Assembly (NCBI RefSeq): GCF_027921745.1
Contig: NC_079238.1
Coordinates: 3,038,001 to 3,102,000, forward strand
Direction: 5' to 3'
DNA length: 64,000 nucleotides
DNA from: Schizosaccharomyces osmophilus
Lineage: Eukaryota > Ascomycota > Schizosaccharomycetes > Schizosaccharomycetales > Schizosaccharomycetaceae
Shown here: one piece after another, positions 61,966 through 64,000 of the stretch
How positions within the stretch are numbered: position 1 is the first letter of the stretch
Layout: every line of letters begins with the position of its first letter
Translations under genes and position numbers: made by a program
Notes under the pieces: model-generated
Databases searched by the model: none
Told to the model about the DNA's origin: nothing
Seen by the model: the letters and a program-made list of their open reading frames with translations, nothing else

Positions 61966-63960
61966 TTAAGATAGACTCTTGTGAACAATAAACTGGTGAA
62001 GAGCCTTACCACCAGGAACAAAAGGATATACATGCTCCTTTTTAGCAACCAACACTTCCATAAGAACAGGTCCTTTGGTTTCTAAAAATTGTTTCATGTT
62101 CGAAGCAAGATCCTCCTTCTTTTCGACACGCAAGGCCTTAAGTCCCATAGATTCAGCCAGTTTAGTAAAATTAGGATTCTTCTGATGAGTATGGGAATAA
62201 CGTTTTTCGTAGAAAAGATTTTGCCATTGGGTGACCATACCTTGTTCTTCGTTATTGAGTAGTAAAACCTTAATAGGAATGTCATGCTGACGGGCAGTAG
62301 CAAGTTCCATACCAGTCATAGAGAAAGAAGCATCACCATCGATATCGATAACAATTTCATTAGGGTTAGCGACGCTAGCTCCAATAGCGGCAGGCAAGCC
62401 ATAACCCATTGTACCAAGGCCACCTGAAGTAACTAAAGAACGAGGCTTGGACCAGCGATAAAAGGTAGCAGCCCACATCTGATGAGCACCAACACCTGTG
62501 GTAATGGTTACATTGTCCTTAATATTGACAGTTTGTTTGTCAAGTTCTTGAATAACCTCTTGAGGCTTAGGTGATTCACCGGGAGCGCTAGGGGTAAAGG
62601 TAAATGGGAAACGTTGCTTCCATGCTTGAATTTGAGACAACCATTCTACACGAGAATCGAGGTTGATATCGGGCATGGCCGCGTTAAGCAACTTGAGAGA
62701 CTCAAAGAGATCACCTTCTATAGCTTCGGTAGGTTGAACAACTTTCCCGATGTTCTTAGGAGAGATATCAAAGTGAATGATACCACCACGTTCTTCAGCA
62801 CCAGCGCGCTTAGCTTCGGGTGCAAAAAGAGCAACGTTACCGGTTACACGGTCATCAAAACGAGCACCAAGAGCAATGATCATATCAGCTTCTTGCATGG
62901 CCATGTTAGCATAGCCACTTCCATGCATACCAAGCATATGCAAGCTAAGGTCGCTACGTTCGTCGTAAGCACCCAAACCGAGCAAAGAAGTAGTGACTGG
63001 AATTTGAAAACGTTCGCTAAATTCACGGAGCAATTTGGGGGATTCGGAGTTATAACTAGCGCCTTGTCCACAAAATATTACGGGCTTTTTAGCACGCTGT
63101 AACAACGTAGAGACGCGTTGAATCTTAGCTTCCACATTTTTGTTACCAAATTCCAAAACTTCTCTCATCCTACGGTTCAATGAGGGAACAGAAGATGTGA
63201 CAGGGATGGGTTCTCTCAAAACACCAGCAGTAACATCCTTTGGCAAATCAACCAAAACGGGACCAGGACGACCGGACATAGCAATTTCAAATGCTTCATC
63301 TATCCGACGAGGAAGATCAGCGATGTCCTTTACCATAACATTCCATTTAGTACAAGAACGAGAAATACCGATCATGTCTGCTTCTTGGAAAGCATCACTG
63401 CCAATGGAAGAAGTAGCTACTTGACCGCTGAAAACAACCAATGGAGTACCATCCATCAAAGCATCTGCCATAGGCGTAACTACGTTTGTGGCACCAGGTC
63501 CCGAAGTAACCAAAACGACACCAGGTAATCTTGTAACACGAGAATACGCCTGAGCCGCATGACCAGCACCTTGCTCGTGTCTTGGTAAAATAAATTCAAA
63601 GTAAGGAGAGCGGTAAATGGCGTCAAATACGGGTAAAATAGCACCTCCCGGATACCCAAAAACATGCTTCACATTATTCTTTAGCATCATATCGTGAAAA
63701 ATTTCACCACCAGTCTTTCCAACATAGGAGCTATCGTATTTTATACCACTGGCTGTAGCTGTAGCTGTAGCGGTAGAGCTTGCACGGGCATTTTCACCAA
63801 GGTTTGTGTTGTGCTTAGAAGGAACAGTTTTTATACCCCTCCTCAATAACTTTGTATTGTATAATCCATTAGAAATTCCGTTAAAGCAAAGTATTTCACG
63901 TCTACAAACTGAAATTGCCGCCTTTGCTCTCAAATTTCTCAAGGGAGCTAAAGCAGTCAT
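61966..63960 (-). CDS. ilv1: Acetolactate synthase catalytic subunit
   Basis: 664 aa from the ATG at 63960. Mitochondrial TPP/FAD enzyme making acetolactate or acetohydroxybutyrate, the first common step of valine, leucine and isoleucine synthesis. A basic leader (about 1-60) is followed by TGGEIFHDMMLKNN, catalytic Glu in RHEQGAGHAAQAYSR, the FAD region (GARFDDRVTGNVALFAP), and TPP motif GDGDASF in DIDGDASFSMTGMEL. The end VAKKEHVYPFVPGGKAL is standard. A Thr-Ala dipeptide run sits in the leader. (S. pombe calls this gene ilv1; it is the ILV2 orthologue of budding yeast.). Confidence 0.97.
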   Translation of the reverse strand: MTALAPLRNLRAKAAISVCRREILCFNGISNGLYNTKLLRRGIKTVPSKHNTNLGENARASSTATATATASGIKYDSSYVGKTGGEIFHDMMLKNNVKHVFGYPGGAILPVFDAIYRSPYFEFILPRHEQGAGHAAQAYSRVTRLPGVVLVTSGPGATNVVTPMADALMDGTPLVVFSGQVATSSIGSDAFQEADMIGISRSCTKWNVMVKDIADLPRRIDEAFEIAMSGRPGPVLVDLPKDVTAGVLREPIPVTSSVPSLNRRMREVLEFGNKNVEAKIQRVSTLLQRAKKPVIFCGQGASYNSESPKLLREFSERFQIPVTTSLLGLGAYDERSDLSLHMLGMHGSGYANMAMQEADMIIALGARFDDRVTGNVALFAPEAKRAGAEERGGIIHFDISPKNIGKVVQPTEAIEGDLFESLKLLNAAMPDINLDSRVEWLSQIQAWKQRFPFTFTPSAPGESPKPQEVIQELDKQTVNIKDNVTITTGVGAHQMWAATFYRWSKPRSLVTSGGLGTMGYGLPAAIGASVANPNEIVIDIDGDASFSMTGMELATARQHDIPIKVLLLNNEEQGMVTQWQNLFYEKRYSHTHQKNPNFTKLAESMGLKALRVEKKEDLASNMKQFLETKGPVLMEVLVAKKEHVYPFVPGGKALHQFIVHKSLS

Positions 63961-63965
63961 TTCAT
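63957..63965 (-). promoter_or_regulatory. Two-codon upstream ORF overlapping the ilv1 start
   Basis: ATG AAA TGA on the minus strand. The stop shares two bases with the ilv1 ATG. It is the shortest kind of reinitiation-competent upstream frame. Relevance depends on the transcription start. Confidence 0.4.
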
Positions 63966-64000
63966 ACACTCAGCAGCCCCTTCCTTTTTTTAAAAAATAA

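Overview
The window is ordinary nuclear DNA of a fission yeast (genus Schizosaccharomyces). The reasons are AT-rich intergenic DNA, short introns (about 42-80 nt) with GTANGT donors, CTAAC-type branch sites and nearby AG acceptors, and a gene order that, from memory, follows one block of S. pombe chromosome II (erg28-ubi4-ecm14-cwf15-cct8-ppk27-rhn1 / sec26-myo1-coq6-mug97-mug57-lsd1-eIF1AD-prp2-fan1-cwf25-erv2-cut3-orphan-med15 / PUF-swc2-nudix-nbr1-mit1-usp103-air1-ilv1). The proteins look diverged from those of S. pombe, so a relative such as the S. octosporus / S. cryophilus / S. osmophilus group is likely. The species call is inference.

Layout. 1-13 kb: sterol scaffold erg28 (three exons, minus strand), divergent from the five-repeat polyubiquitin gene ubi4 across a 1.36-kb stress-type promoter, then Ecm14 pseudo-carboxypeptidase, spliceosome protein Cwf15, chaperonin subunit Cct8 (five exons), kinase Ppk27 and the RNA polymerase II CTD-binding terminator factor Rhn1 (four exons). 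13-25 kb: beta-COP (sec26), myosin I (myo1), ubiquinone monooxygenase coq6, and two convergent genes whose coding ends overlap (mug97-like, mug57). 25-43 kb: lsd1 demethylase-like protein, an eIF1A-domain protein, U2AF large subunit prp2 (three exons), nuclease fan1, cwf25, ER thiol oxidase erv2 (four exons), condensin cut3 and a lineage-restricted orphan. 43-64 kb: Mediator med15 (three exons), a PUF/RRM protein, swc2, an ADP-sugar nudix hydrolase, nbr1, the SHREC remodeller mit1, U1C (usp103, three exons), the TRAMP zinc-knuckle protein air1 (three exons) and acetolactate synthase ilv1.

Exon structures were worked out by reading the sequence. Every join given for a recognised gene restores the frame and the family's conserved residues. 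Four spliceosome genes (cwf15, prp2, cwf25, usp103) lie in this one block; three of them, and myo1, carry an intron within the first twelve codons. I see no transposon, retroelement, tRNA, rRNA or CRISPR array.

Most worth a second look: a possible 41-codon membrane microprotein between usp103 and air1; a possible small spliced gene between rhn1 and sec26; a cluster of HMG-box (Ste11-like) and forkhead motifs, partly palindromic, upstream of the SPW-motif orphan; a CRE next to phased heat-shock-like units upstream of ubi4; forkhead/FLEX-like sites upstream of mug97 and cut3; a candidate 5'-leader intron that would remove upstream ATGs from nbr1; CTD-like motifs in the tail of the CTD-binding protein Rhn1; and altered catalytic motifs in Ecm14, Ppk27 and Mit1. 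No wholly new multi-gene system is evident.
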